Assembly (NCBI RefSeq): GCF_009177095.1
Contig: NZ_AP021861.1
Coordinates: forward strand, 4,260,501-4,324,500
Direction of reading: 5' to 3'
Source of the DNA: Lacipirellula parvula
GTDB taxonomy: Bacteria > Planctomycetota > Planctomycetia > Pirellulales > Lacipirellulaceae
Length of the DNA stretch: 64,000 nucleotides
Shown one piece after another: positions 33,848 to 42,436 of this stretch. Every line of letters starts with the position of its first letter. Position 1 is the first letter of the stretch. The notes beneath the pieces are model-generated. The model worked only from the letters and a program-made list of their open reading frames with translations, did not search any database and was not told the origin of the DNA. The translations under genes were made by a program, and so were the position numbers.

Positions 33848-33964
33848 GATCGCGAGCAGCGCGAAGAACAGAATGGCAGCGACCTGCCAGAAGCAGCCCT
33901 GATTGGGCGGCGGCGGTGGCGGCGGGTCTATGACCGTGGTGTAGAGCGTCGTGATGTCGTCCAT
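33839..33964 (-). CDS. 41-residue Pro-rich single-span membrane peptide
   Basis: Predicted MDDITTLYTTVIDPPPPPP followed by NQGCFWQV and one hydrophobic helix (AAILFFALLAILL). The acidic head, Pro run and single span are protein-like. It lies alone near the right end of the element. Short holins, spanin-like or inhibitory peptides can look like this; function unknown. Confidence 0.4.
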   Translation of the reverse strand: MDDITTLYTTVIDPPPPPPPNQGCFWQVAAILFFALLAILL

Positions 33965-34040
33965 TGCAGCTCAGCATCTAATCAGATATGATTGCCCGCG
34001 GTGACGGGGAATGTGTAAACTTCGCCCCCAGAACCAAACC

Positions 34041-34070
34041 AAAAGGCCCGGCATCACTGCCGGGCCTTTT
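34041..34070. terminator. Bidirectional intrinsic terminator
   Basis: AAAAGGCCCGGCA, four bases, TGCCGGGCCTTTT: a perfect 13-bp stem with A and T tracts on both sides. It separates the genes at 33839 and 34076 and can serve either strand. Confidence 0.75.
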
Positions 34071-34075
34071 GTCGT

Positions 34076-34375
34076 TTAGCGAGCATAAGGGTTGAACCCG
34101 CCGCCGTAGTAGATCACCGGCCGCTCGCGGCGGGCGGAGACGACGACAATCACCTTCGGGCCGCAGTACGTTGGCCGAGCGGGCGGCGGCACCTGCTGGA
34201 ACATCCTAGGAGCTGCTTGCGCGGTCGACGCCATCAACAGCAGGCAGGCCATCGTGCGAAGGATGCGGACCCGCGGCCGGATCACTTCGAGGCGAGCGAT
34301 GGCTCGAAGTTCGTGGCGACGTGCTTCGAGGAGTTCACGGATGCGGGCGACAAGTTGTGCTTTGCGTTCGTTCAT
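34076..34375 (-). CDS. Small exported protein at the right end of the element
   Basis: 99 residues from the ATG at 34375, preceded by a second ATG three codons upstream. A basic helical head (MNERKAQLVARIRELLEARRHELRAI) precedes one hydrophobic segment with a possible cleavage site (LLLMASTAQAAPRM) and a Pro- and Tyr-rich end (YYGGGFNPYAR). Membrane or exported; no family recognised. It lies between the terminator and the right att repeat. Confidence 0.45.
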   Translation of the reverse strand: MNERKAQLVARIRELLEARRHELRAIARLEVIRPRVRILRTMACLLLMASTAQAAPRMFQQVPPPARPTYCGPKVIVVVSARRERPVIYYGGGFNPYAR

Positions 34376-34546
34376 GGGTGTCATCTCCGAAGAAAAGAGC
34401 AGGGCAGTGGATTTCGTATCGGAGTCCAGTTACGATGATTGCCATACACGCCTGACACGCCGATTCGACCGTTTCACGACGGTTCAGACCGGTTTGAAAG
34501 ACTGAAAATCTCGGCAAAAAGCGTACTGTGTAGGACTTGAGTCACC

Positions 34547-34601
34547 ACTCAAAATCCAGTGCCCGCAAGGGCGTGCCGGTTCAAGTCCGGCCTCCGGTAC
34601 T
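34547..34601 (+). repeat. Right attachment repeat, 3' part of tRNA-Leu(CAA)
   Basis: 55 bp identical to 20077-20131. On its left is CTTGAGTCACC rather than a tRNA 5' half. Just to its right lies the start of another integrase, so this repeat may be shared by two tandem elements. Confidence 0.75.
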
Positions 34602-34664
34602 CCGTTGGTGAAAAGGACTTGGAGCAATATCGCTTCAAGTCCTTTTCTCATTTCTAATACGAGT

Positions 34665-34685
34665 TCTGACGCAAATCTGACGCAG
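34665..34685. repeat. Tandem TCTGACGCA repeat, second copy
   Basis: TCTGACGCAAA then TCTGACGCAG, identical to 19925-19945. It lies 64 bp to the right of the att repeat and 88 bp before the truncated integrase, consistent with an integrase arm site. Confidence 0.4.
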
Positions 34686-34772
34686 CCCGGTTCTATCCGG
34701 ACGATGCGGCGATAGTCTCTGATGATGCCGCCCCATAGCATTGGCCAACACCAATCTAGGGGATAGCTCAAC

Positions 34773-35167
34773 GTGGCATGGCTCGAATTCGATGACGCAG
34801 CAGAGCGCTACCGCATCCGTTTTCGTTTCGACGGACGGCAATACAAGCGATCGCTCAAGACCGCCGACGGCAGAGAAGCCAGAGCCATGCTTGGGCGGAT
34901 CGAAGAGACGATCCTTCTTATCGAGCGGGGGAGAATCACTCTTCCTGAGAACGCCGATCCGGCAACCTTTATTCTGTCAGACGGCAAGCGAACGGGGGAA
35001 AAGCCTGAGCGTGACGCGCTTACCCTCAAGTCGCTATTCACCACCTACACGGACGAACTTCCCAAAGGCGTGAAGGAAGAATCAACTCTCCAGGGCGAGG
35101 GGATTCACATCAAGCACCTGCTGAAACATTTACGGAGCAGCGCGACTGTTCAAAACCTGACCGTGTC
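34773..35167 (+). pseudogene. Truncated integrase of a second element
   Basis: GTG start. About 131 residues of an integrase N-terminus (MAWLEFDDAAERYRIRFRFDGRQYKRSLKTADGREA is its arm-binding, AP2-like part, and TLKSLFTTYTDELPKG the start of the core-binding part). It is cut at 35167 by the IS3 element. The catalytic domain is missing, and the sequence to the right of the insertion does not continue it. Remnant of an element that used the same tRNA-Leu site. Confidence 0.7.
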
Positions 35168-35196
35168 TGACCTGCCCCCGGTTAGTGAACCAATCG

Positions 35197-36039
35197 TTAA
35201 GTTAGAGTTGGCGTTGCCCCAACGCCAGCCTGCTTCGCTTGCTGAGGCGTAGCCGAAGCAAGCGAAGCAGGCTGAATCGCTTCCGGCGCCGGAGCCCGGT
35301 AGCCCAACGAACTGTGCGGTCGGACGGCGTTGAAGTGCCGGCGCCAGCGCTCGATGAGAACCTTGGCCTCCAGCAGCGTATCGAACTGCTCTCGCGCGAG
35401 CAGCTCGTCGCGCAGCTTGCCGTTGAAGCTTTCAACGTAGCCGTTCTCCCAAGGGCTGCCCGGCTCGATGAACAGCGTCTTAACGCCGACCCGAGCCAGC
35501 CACTCGCGCACCTTCGTCGCCGTGAACTCGGCGCCGTTGTCGCTGCGGATGTAGGTCGGCACGCCGCGACGGACGAACAGGTCGCTCAAGCGCTCCAGCA
35601 CGTCCTCGCTCTTGAGGCTTCGGGCCACGTCGATCGCCAAGCACTCGCGGGTATGCTCGTCGATTAGGGTGAGCATCCGAATCGCCCGGCCGTCGCTCGT
35701 GCGATCGGCGACGAAGTCGTAGCTCCAGACGTGATCTTTGTAGGATGGGCGCAGCCGCACGCACGAGCCGTCGGCGAGCCACAGTCGCCTCCGTTTTGGT
35801 TGCTTCTGCGGCACTTTCAGGCCCTCCTGACGCCAAAGACGCTCGACGCGTTTGTGATTGACCGTCCAGCCGTCGCGCCGCAACAAGGCAGTCACCCGGC
35901 GATAGCCGTAGCGGCCGTAGTCGCTTGCCAGTTCCACGATCCGCTTGAGTAACCGCGGCTCGTCGCTGGGAACGCGCTGCTTCCGCCGCTGTGTGCTGCG
36001 ATGTTGGCTCAGCACCTGGCAAGCCCGACGCTCCGACAC
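35197..36039 (-). CDS. IS3 transposase OrfB, DDE integrase core
   Basis: 280 residues by ATG/GTG count, though the natural product is the OrfAB fusion. HTH_21-type SERRACQVLSQHRSTQRR and GRYGYRRVTALLRRDGWTVNHKRVERLWRQEGL come first, then the rve domain: DFVADRTSDGR with first Asp, DNGAEFTA with second Asp, and FIEPGSPWENGYVESFNGKLRDELL with catalytic Glu. Complete triad, so probably active. Frame -1 relative to OrfA. Confidence 0.9.
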   Translation of the reverse strand: MSERRACQVLSQHRSTQRRKQRVPSDEPRLLKRIVELASDYGRYGYRRVTALLRRDGWTVNHKRVERLWRQEGLKVPQKQPKRRRLWLADGSCVRLRPSYKDHVWSYDFVADRTSDGRAIRMLTLIDEHTRECLAIDVARSLKSEDVLERLSDLFVRRGVPTYIRSDNGAEFTATKVREWLARVGVKTLFIEPGSPWENGYVESFNGKLRDELLAREQFDTLLEAKVLIERWRRHFNAVRPHSSLGYRAPAPEAIQPASLASATPQQAKQAGVGATPTLT

Positions 36040-36098
36040 TCGGGCGCGTCCGAGAGAATCTCGAACGTACTCGACCGCACAGCGTCGTTTCGTCGGGC

Positions 36099-36380
36099 TC
36101 AGAAGTTTCCCGACGCGGCTTCCTTCAAGATCGCCTTATCAAGCTCCGCGTCGGCGAGCAATCGCTTCAGTCGAGCGTTCTCTTTCTCAAGCTCTTTGAG
36201 ACGCTTCGCTTGGTCCATCCGCAAGCCGCCGTACTCCTTCTTCCAGCGGTAGTACGTCTGCTCCGTCACGCCGATCTGCTTACAGACTTCGGGAATCTTC
36301 TTCCCACGAGCCAGTTCGACTTCCGCCTCGCGCAGCTTCGAAATGATCTCTTCCGGCTTGAACTTCGTTCCTCGCGGCAT
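36099..36380 (-). CDS. IS3 OrfA, HTH protein
   Basis: 93 residues. HTH_Tnp_1-type protein: MPRGTKFKPEEIISKLREAEVELARG, then ICKQIGVTEQTYYRWKKEYGG and a leucine zipper (LKELEKENARLKRLLADAELD). The sequence GGGAAAC (36105-36111 on the minus strand) near its end is a classic -1 slippery heptamer. Slippage there joins OrfA to OrfB. Confidence 0.9.
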   Translation of the reverse strand: MPRGTKFKPEEIISKLREAEVELARGKKIPEVCKQIGVTEQTYYRWKKEYGGLRMDQAKRLKELEKENARLKRLLADAELDKAILKEAASGNF

Positions 36381-36625
36381 CGGAATGCTCTCCTTCGACT
36401 TCGCCCACAGCCTAGATTCTCTCCAAGCGTGGGCTCTTTTGAAGGGGGCACGTCACTGTAACGGGAGTTACGATGCATTCATCGGCTGAGGATGTCGGAA
36501 CTCTTCGAAGCGATATACCAATGTCTGAGGGAACGTGCGCAGCTGGTCACGCGATCCTGATGCACGTACTCATCGGTAATGTTGAAGAACGAAGCGATCA
36601 CATTAGCGCTACGAGACAACCAAGC

Positions 36626-38134
36626 CTACGGCGCCGCGCCAGCGGTCGGAGCGTCTTGAGGTTGCTTTAATCGCACCAGGAGCCATTGCTCCGTTTGATC
36701 TTTACCGATGTGAAGCAAACATGGCGCTTCTTCCTTCGTGAGGTTATACAGTCCTGTCTCAATCACGCTCGTTTTGTTGTCGCCGACAGTGAAGGCCACA
36801 CGCTGCGTCTTCTTGTCGATGGAACCTTGGACTACTTGATTCTGCTTCGTCGCTGAATCTGTGTAGTTGCCTCGGATTACGCCCTCCTTGTTGACGGCCA
36901 GCTGGATGCTGATGTCGGAAGTCGTCTGATCGGGCTTCGTGAAAGCGAACACGCCCAACGGCAACCAGTCACTGTCTGGAGAGGCGGGTACCGCAGCGCC
37001 TGCCGCGGCAATCTGATCGGCCTGATCGTAGTACTGTTCGGACGTCCCAGCGTCATCGCCGTTGACATAGACGTTGCCGTCTTCGTAGGTGACGTTGTTG
37101 CCGTAGTCGTAGTACACGGGCGGTTCGTCCGAGTAACCGCAGTAGGCCGACGCGGAGTTCCATGTGCACGCGTTCCATGCAGCGCCCGCAGCCCAACCGG
37201 CGGCTAGCCAAGCTCCTGGATACTGCGCGTACCAACCTCGACCGTAGACTCCCCAGTGCGAGTAATTTGTTCTTACCGCAGCGCCAGCAACGTATCGACC
37301 TGATGGCGAAACGCGGGCAAATCCCGCCGCAGCGCCGCGTGGTCCCGCCGTCACTCCACGAACTGCGGCGCCGCCTTCTGGACCGCGAACGCCGCCAACG
37401 GCACCGACTTGGCCACCCGGGCCGACGCCAACCGCGCGGCCAGCGGCAGCGCCACCGGCTCCCTTAACTCCGCCCGCTGCCGCGACGCCCCCTTCAGATC
37501 CAACGCCAACGGCGCGACCGGCCGTGTTTCCGCCAGGTCCGGTTACGGCAATTCCCGCCGCTTGGCCGCCGCGAGGGCCTTCCGCCGTCCCCGTGTTCAC
37601 GTCGAAGTTTCCGCCGCCTCCCGATTGCAGCTGACCGGCAGAACGGTTGGAGCTGGCGCTTAGTCCATGCATTCCTTCGTCCGACGGAAGCCCCAGAAAG
37701 CTACTGAGTTGATTTCGGCTGGGCGCCGAGTATCGATTGCCTGCGGCTCCGGCTCCGTTGAACTCTCGGCCACCTGCACCTGCCACTCCGCGTTGACCTG
37801 GCGATCCAATATTGGCAGCCCCCCGATTTAGTTGGCCTGCGCCCGACGGACTGGCGAGTCGGCCCGGCGAAGGCATCTGTCCCCCGCCAAAATTAGATCC
37901 ACCTGGTCTGCCGCCCCCGTAACCGCCACCGCCCCCGCCGTAACCTCCGCCACCGTACCCGCCGCCGCTAGGCCGCGCTCCGCCGGAGAACCCGCCGCCT
38001 CCGCCGCGACTCATGCCTCCTCCGCCTCCCCCTCGACCACCACCCCCGCCGCCAAAGCCACGACCCCAGGTAAGGTCGGTAGGGAGCAAGGAAAGCGCAA
38101 TGCAAACGAGGGTCATCACAAATCGAGAGGTCAT
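36626..38134 (-). CDS. Glycine-rich secreted protein
   Basis: 502 residues from the ATG at 38134. Signal peptide (LVCIALSLLPTDLTWG), then a Gly/Ser/Arg-rich region about 60 residues long with many GGGG runs. An Ala/Gly-rich repeat region follows (GRAVGVGPGGQVGAVGG-type units, residues about 185-280). The globular C-terminus begins near WGVYGRGWYAQYPGAWLAAGWAAG and ends in a beta domain (SIQLAVNKEGVIRGNYTDSATKQ). Planctomycetes often keep such proteins beside sulfatases. Surface role is inferred. Confidence 0.65.
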   Translation of the reverse strand: MTSRFVMTLVCIALSLLPTDLTWGRGFGGGGGGRGGGGGGMSRGGGGGFSGGARPSGGGYGGGGYGGGGGGYGGGRPGGSNFGGGQMPSPGRLASPSGAGQLNRGAANIGSPGQRGVAGAGGREFNGAGAAGNRYSAPSRNQLSSFLGLPSDEGMHGLSASSNRSAGQLQSGGGGNFDVNTGTAEGPRGGQAAGIAVTGPGGNTAGRAVGVGSEGGVAAAGGVKGAGGAAAGRAVGVGPGGQVGAVGGVRGPEGGAAVRGVTAGPRGAAAGFARVSPSGRYVAGAAVRTNYSHWGVYGRGWYAQYPGAWLAAGWAAGAAWNACTWNSASAYCGYSDEPPVYYDYGNNVTYEDGNVYVNGDDAGTSEQYYDQADQIAAAGAAVPASPDSDWLPLGVFAFTKPDQTTSDISIQLAVNKEGVIRGNYTDSATKQNQVVQGSIDKKTQRVAFTVGDNKTSVIETGLYNLTKEEAPCLLHIGKDQTEQWLLVRLKQPQDAPTAGAAP

Positions 38135-38176
38135 AGCACGATCCCTAGGTAACTTGTGGGGCACTTGGCAGGCGGT

Positions 38177-39115
38177 TTACTTCGCAAGCTGGCGTCGCAT
38201 GATCACTTCGTCGCTATCAGGAAGCTGCGTGCCGTCGAGTGACCGATTCACCGATTGCCAAACGTAGGCATTATCGTCGAGGCGATGGAGGCGATTGACG
38301 GCAGTCGTCGCCGCTCCATCGAGAGTCACGCCAGTGATTGACGCTTGCCATCCGCCCTCGGTAGGCGTCCAGATTCCGACGGCGAAGGAGCCATCTGCGC
38401 TAAAGCTCCATGACTGAACATGGCCCGCTTGAGCATTCCAGCCGATGATTTGGACGCCGCTTGTCTCGACTCCGTCGGCGGCCTTCGTCGTATACCTTCT
38501 CTCCACAAAGCTCTTCTCGCCAATCCATTTGCAAACTGACTCTGTCGTGACGCCCTGCTCCTCGGCAGTCCAAGTTCCGATGAGCCACTCAAGATCTGCG
38601 ATGTGCTCATGAGCGGTTCCGCCGTCGGCCTGTGCGTCACGCACGGACGCCATGAGCCAACGCCCATCGACTTTGACGTGGACGACCGAATAGGCACTGG
38701 CGGTCGATTCACCCGCCGGGGGGAGCGTCAAGACGGCGTGCCCGTCTTCGATGGCGGCATCAGGACTTACTGATCGCACCGAGTCGACTTCGAGTGCGAT
38801 TGCGGCTCCCGGATTGGCTTTGAAGAAATCGGCGTAGCGTTTTTCGATGGCTTCCTGGCCAGCGTACTCGGCGCCAGATTCATCTATGTACTCGCCACTC
38901 GCCGTCCAAAGCCCCGCAATCGCCTTCGCATCTCCACGGTTGAATGCTTCGGCAAACGCGATAGCTGTTTTCTGGATAGCCGCCGTGTTTTCATCGGCGG
39001 CCTCGGCGCTCTTCGCACCCTCGCCGTTCGACTTGGGTTGCTGAGCTTGAGCCAACGGCAAAACAGCTGAGAACGCGAGAACCAACGCGGCCGTGGCCAC
39101 GGTCCGGAGTTTCAT
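38177..39115 (-). CDS. SnoaL-like/DUF4440 exported protein
   Basis: 312 residues. Signal peptide ending AQA. Residues about 45-150 form a SnoaL-like (NTF2) fold (IQKTAIAFAEAFNRGDAKAIAGLWTASGEYIDESG, HVKVDGRWLMASVRD), as in the SgcJ/EcaC family. A second domain of about 140 residues starts LEWLIGTWTAEEQGV, a lipocalin-like or beta-barrel module. No catalytic assignment. It lies downstream of the arylsulfatase on the same strand, 370 bp away. That gap (39116-39485) shows only a hairpin near the sulfatase stop. Confidence 0.65.
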   Translation of the reverse strand: MKLRTVATAALVLAFSAVLPLAQAQQPKSNGEGAKSAEAADENTAAIQKTAIAFAEAFNRGDAKAIAGLWTASGEYIDESGAEYAGQEAIEKRYADFFKANPGAAIALEVDSVRSVSPDAAIEDGHAVLTLPPAGESTASAYSVVHVKVDGRWLMASVRDAQADGGTAHEHIADLEWLIGTWTAEEQGVTTESVCKWIGEKSFVERRYTTKAADGVETSGVQIIGWNAQAGHVQSWSFSADGSFAVGIWTPTEGGWQASITGVTLDGAATTAVNRLHRLDDNAYVWQSVNRSLDGTQLPDSDEVIMRRQLAK

Positions 39116-39430
39116 AGAAGTGCCTGGGAGAAGAGCGAGCGGATAATCGTGGTCGACTTCGACTGATCGATTTCAGAAATCTAAGAGCTTGTCAGATTCA
39201 AGCTGTGTTCACCCTAGCCGAGGGCCGCATGGAATACAATAAACCGCCCATTCAGCCCCAGGTGCGCGATGCGTGAGCTTCCCGAGTAAAGACCCTCGCA
39301 AAAGGTGATTGAAGGCCAACATCTTCAACGTTTTACGCAGCGAAACCCGACGTGGTTACTTGCAGTCGTCTCGTGGATTTATCACTCTTGCTGTTGGATG
39401 GGCGAAGGCAATGAGTTCCCTGGTAGCATC

Positions 39431-39458
39431 GCGGGCCGCCTCGTAGGAGACGGCCCGC
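39431..39458 (-). terminator. Hairpin after the arylsulfatase gene
   Basis: GCGGGCCG / CGGCCCGC, 8 bp, about 28 bp beyond the stop codon. There is no U-tract, so it may stabilise the mRNA end or act with Rho. Confidence 0.35.
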
Positions 39459-39485
39459 GTGCTTCTCGACCGAGTTTGCCGTCGC

Positions 39486-42005
39486 TTACTCGCGGCCAGC
39501 GGCGGCTTTCTTCATGCCCTCTTCAAGAGTTTTGATGTCATTAGGCGAAAGTTGTGGGCGGTCCACGTTCAGCGTCAACTTGTGAAGCTTGCCGGTGAAC
39601 GCGAACGGCGGCTGATAATCCGCATCGTTCACGCCAGTTAGCGTGTCGGAGCCAATGTCGAAGCTCTCGTCCCACTGGAGAATCATCGGTAGCGTCTTCT
39701 CCATGCGCTTCGTCGCGACCACCTTGCCATCCACCTTCAGTGTGCCGATGCCGGGTTGGCCGAGTCCGCTGAAGCTGTTGTAGACAAGCGTGCCAACGCC
39801 GATCCCCTCGTATTTGAAGTCGAACTCGACCGTGTGCTTGCCGGGCGCGAGCGCGTCAGGGCCTTCCCACTTGAGGCGTTCGAGGTCGAGCAAGTTCCAG
39901 AGGAATACCGGTTTCCCCTTAAGCAGGTAGAAGCCATAACCCGCAAAGCGCCCGCCCGAGGTCAGCAACATCCCTTCGGCGCCGCCAGCCGGTACCTCGA
40001 CGTCGGCGGAGATAGTGTAGCTGGTATTCAGCAGCACCGGCGAATCGCCCTGAGGCAGACCTACCATCGGGCGCGTATAGACGAACTCAGAGCGCCCGGC
40101 GGTGATGTTCGGCCGTGGCGCGATAATGCGCGCTGCCACTGACGCATCCAGCGGGAATACCTGATATTTCTTCGCCTCGGCGAGGAACTTGGCTTTGAGT
40201 TCTTTGACTTTGTCCGGGTATTTTGCCGCTAAGTCCTCCGACTGGGTGAAGTCCTTGTCCAGGTTGTAAAGTTGAAACTCTTGGTTATTGAGCGGGTCCG
40301 GGTTGGCCGCGCCAAACGCTTCCCATGGCGCCCGATCGACCTTCGTACTCATGAACCAGCCGTCGTCATACAACGCATACTGGCCCATCATTTCGAAATA
40401 CTGGGTCTTGTGTTGCGATGGAGCCTTGGCGTTGGCCGCGTCGAAGGTGTAGAGGAAGCTCGTCCCCTCGATCGGCTTTTGCTTGATGCCGTCAACCACA
40501 TCGGGCGCGGTGATTCCTGCGGCCTCAAGGATCGTCGGCGCCACGTCGATGACGTGCATGAACTGAGTGCGGAGGCCGCCCTTGTCCTTGATGCGCGCCG
40601 GCCACGACACGACCATGTTCTGGTTGACGCCGCCAAGTTGCGATGCATTCTGCTTGAACCAGGAGAACGGCGCATCGAACATCCAGGACCAGCCGGCCGA
40701 CATATGATTGTAGGTCTGCTCGGTGCCCCACACGTCATACCACTTCATTTGCACTTCGACCGCCATGTCGCTGACGCCGTTGAACCACGCGACTTCGTTC
40801 GGCGTGCCCATCGGGCCGCCCTCAGCGCTCGTGCCGTTGTCGCCATTGATGTAGATAATGAGCGTGTTGTCGAGCTTGCCCAAGTCCTCGAAGGCCTGGA
40901 CCACGCGTCCGATTTCGTGGTCGTTGTAGGCGACGTAGGCGGCGAAGACTTCGACTTGCTTGAGGTAGAGTTTCTGCTCCGCGGCCGTCAGTTGGTCCCA
41001 CTCCTTGAGCACGTCCTTCGGCCAAGGCGGCAGCACGGAGTCCTGCGGGATCACGCCCAGGCGCTTCTGGTTCTCGAAGATGCGTTCACGCACCTTGTTC
41101 CAGCCTTCGTCGAACAGCTTCATCTTGGTGATCTTGTCCACCCATTCCTTCGTCGGATGGTGCGGAGCATGCGAGGCGCCCGGCGCGTATTTGATGAAGA
41201 CCGGTTTGCTTGGATCGATCTGATGCATTCGCGTCATCCAGTCGATCGCTTCGTCCGCCATGCCGGTGATCAAGTTCCAGTCTTTCTTGCCCTTAAACGG
41301 ATAAATTTGAGTCGTATTCCGGAAAAGGTTTGGCTGCCACTGGTTGGCGTCGCCGCCGACGAACCCGTAGAAGTACTCGAAGCCCATGCCAGTCGGCCAC
41401 TGGGTGAATGGGCCGGACTGGCTCGCCTGAAAAGCAGGCGTGTTGTGGTTTTTGCCGAACCACGACGTGTTGTAACCGTTCTCGAGCAGGATGCGGCCGA
41501 TCGTGGCGTTGTCGACGCCAATGACGCTGTCGTAACCAGGGAAGCCCGTGGACTGCTCAGAGACCACGCCAAAACCGACCGAGTGATGGTTGCGGCCGGT
41601 GATCAGTGCGGCTCGCGTCGGCGAGCAGAGCGCCGTGGAGCACATGCGGTTGTACCGCAGCCCCTCCTTGGCCAAACGGTCCATCGTGGGCGTCGGAATC
41701 ACGCCGCCGAACGTGCTGGGCACACCGAAGCCGGCATCATCGGTGATGATCAGCAGCACATTGGGCGCGTCCTTCGGCGGCGCCACGCGTGGCGCCCACC
41801 AGGGCGTCGATTGCAAAGCGTCGTCCTTGATCACTCCGCCAAACTTGGGCGCTGGCGGCGGAAGCTGTTGGCCGTCAATGGTGGTCGTGGCACCCGGCGC
41901 GCCGAGCGTGCCGCTTGTTTCAATCGCTGCCTTCTCGCCGCGACTCAATTCCGAAAGCCCGCAAAATGCGGCCAAGAAAGCGGCCGCCCAAGATAGTTGA
42001 CGCAT
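39486..42005 (-). CDS. Arylsulfatase, secreted, 839 residues
   Basis: Signal peptide, then the sulfatase fold. Metal Asp pair in LLIITDDAGFG, then the formylglycine site C127 in LCSPTRAALITGR (CxPxR, with Cys the modified residue), KN in WFGKNHNTPAF and DNG in INGDNGTSAEGG. The C-terminal 200 residues form a beta-sandwich (AGRSEFVYTRPMVGLPQ, FKYEGIGVGTLVYN) found in the long arylsulfatase class. It hydrolyses sulfate esters after conversion of the Cys by a maturase encoded elsewhere. The frame is open to 42071. Substrate unknown. Confidence 0.88.
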   Translation of the reverse strand: MRQLSWAAAFLAAFCGLSELSRGEKAAIETSGTLGAPGATTTIDGQQLPPPAPKFGGVIKDDALQSTPWWAPRVAPPKDAPNVLLIITDDAGFGVPSTFGGVIPTPTMDRLAKEGLRYNRMCSTALCSPTRAALITGRNHHSVGFGVVSEQSTGFPGYDSVIGVDNATIGRILLENGYNTSWFGKNHNTPAFQASQSGPFTQWPTGMGFEYFYGFVGGDANQWQPNLFRNTTQIYPFKGKKDWNLITGMADEAIDWMTRMHQIDPSKPVFIKYAPGASHAPHHPTKEWVDKITKMKLFDEGWNKVRERIFENQKRLGVIPQDSVLPPWPKDVLKEWDQLTAAEQKLYLKQVEVFAAYVAYNDHEIGRVVQAFEDLGKLDNTLIIYINGDNGTSAEGGPMGTPNEVAWFNGVSDMAVEVQMKWYDVWGTEQTYNHMSAGWSWMFDAPFSWFKQNASQLGGVNQNMVVSWPARIKDKGGLRTQFMHVIDVAPTILEAAGITAPDVVDGIKQKPIEGTSFLYTFDAANAKAPSQHKTQYFEMMGQYALYDDGWFMSTKVDRAPWEAFGAANPDPLNNQEFQLYNLDKDFTQSEDLAAKYPDKVKELKAKFLAEAKKYQVFPLDASVAARIIAPRPNITAGRSEFVYTRPMVGLPQGDSPVLLNTSYTISADVEVPAGGAEGMLLTSGGRFAGYGFYLLKGKPVFLWNLLDLERLKWEGPDALAPGKHTVEFDFKYEGIGVGTLVYNSFSGLGQPGIGTLKVDGKVVATKRMEKTLPMILQWDESFDIGSDTLTGVNDADYQPPFAFTGKLHKLTLNVDRPQLSPNDIKTLEEGMKKAAAGRE

Positions 42006-42436
42006 CGCCGTTGCCCCGTCAGGAAATGAGAGTCGTACGCTGAGATAAAACGCCGCGACTGCAAGTTCCACATTGCCAAGACGTATTGTACTGAATCAAG
42101 GCCCGGGCAAAACCAAATTGCGCGAGACCCCGCGGCACGGGTTGAAATACTGCCAAATGCGAAAGACATGCCGAAGATCGGGAACTTGTCTGGGGAATGT
42201 GGGCTAATGCCTGCGTTCGTGGCGGTCCTCTCGTTGGCCGCACTCTCGCCGCCGCCTCGCTTGCATCTCAAGCGGACGATTTCTGGACGCTGCCGGGAAG
42301 TTGCGGCAATAGTAGTGCAGATCCTGCGCAGCAATGATGCGTTCAGCCGCCATATCACCGCCCAAATATTTATTTGAGTAGCGAATTCGACGGTGGCACT
42401 ATGACCAAACCTTTTGATGTTTAGGAGGTCCTCGCC

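Larger units (their letters stand above)
20077..34601. mobile_element. Integrated element, 14.47 kb, phage or satellite-like
   Basis: Bounded by the 55-bp tRNA-Leu repeat and beginning with an integrase directly inside the left repeat, the standard layout of tRNA-targeted elements. Modules in order: integration and excision (20.2-21.9), retron-like operon (22.1-24.4), second recombinase (24.6-25.2), regulators (25.3-26.7), replication palindromes and RepA-type helicase (26.8-28.4). Then follow about a dozen small overlapping genes ending in a spike-like protein (28.4-33.8) and two small minus-strand genes. I see no terminase, portal, capsid or tail genes, so it is more like a satellite or a very divergent small phage than a complete tailed phage. 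Confidence 0.7.
35168..36454 (-). mobile_element. IS3-family insertion sequence, 1287 bp
   Basis: Terminal inverted repeats TGACCTGCCCCC (35168) and TGACGTGCCCCC (36454, minus strand) match at 11 of 12. It contains orfA and orfB with a programmed frameshift. No clear target duplication is seen (GTC to the left, CTG to the right), and the interrupted integrase does not resume, so the right flank was probably deleted or rearranged. A hairpin with AGCCTGCTTCGCTTGCT arms lies at 35228-35274 inside the end. Confidence 0.85.

Noticed and set aside
20077-34601. Intact tRNA-Leu genes at the att sites
   Set aside because: Both repeats start at the anticodon loop; no 5' acceptor or D-arm sequence lies upstream of either.
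40272-41996. 574-codon plus-strand frame opposite the arylsulfatase
   Set aside because: Antisense shadow: the minus strand encodes a full sulfatase with all motifs; the plus frame is open because of codon bias.
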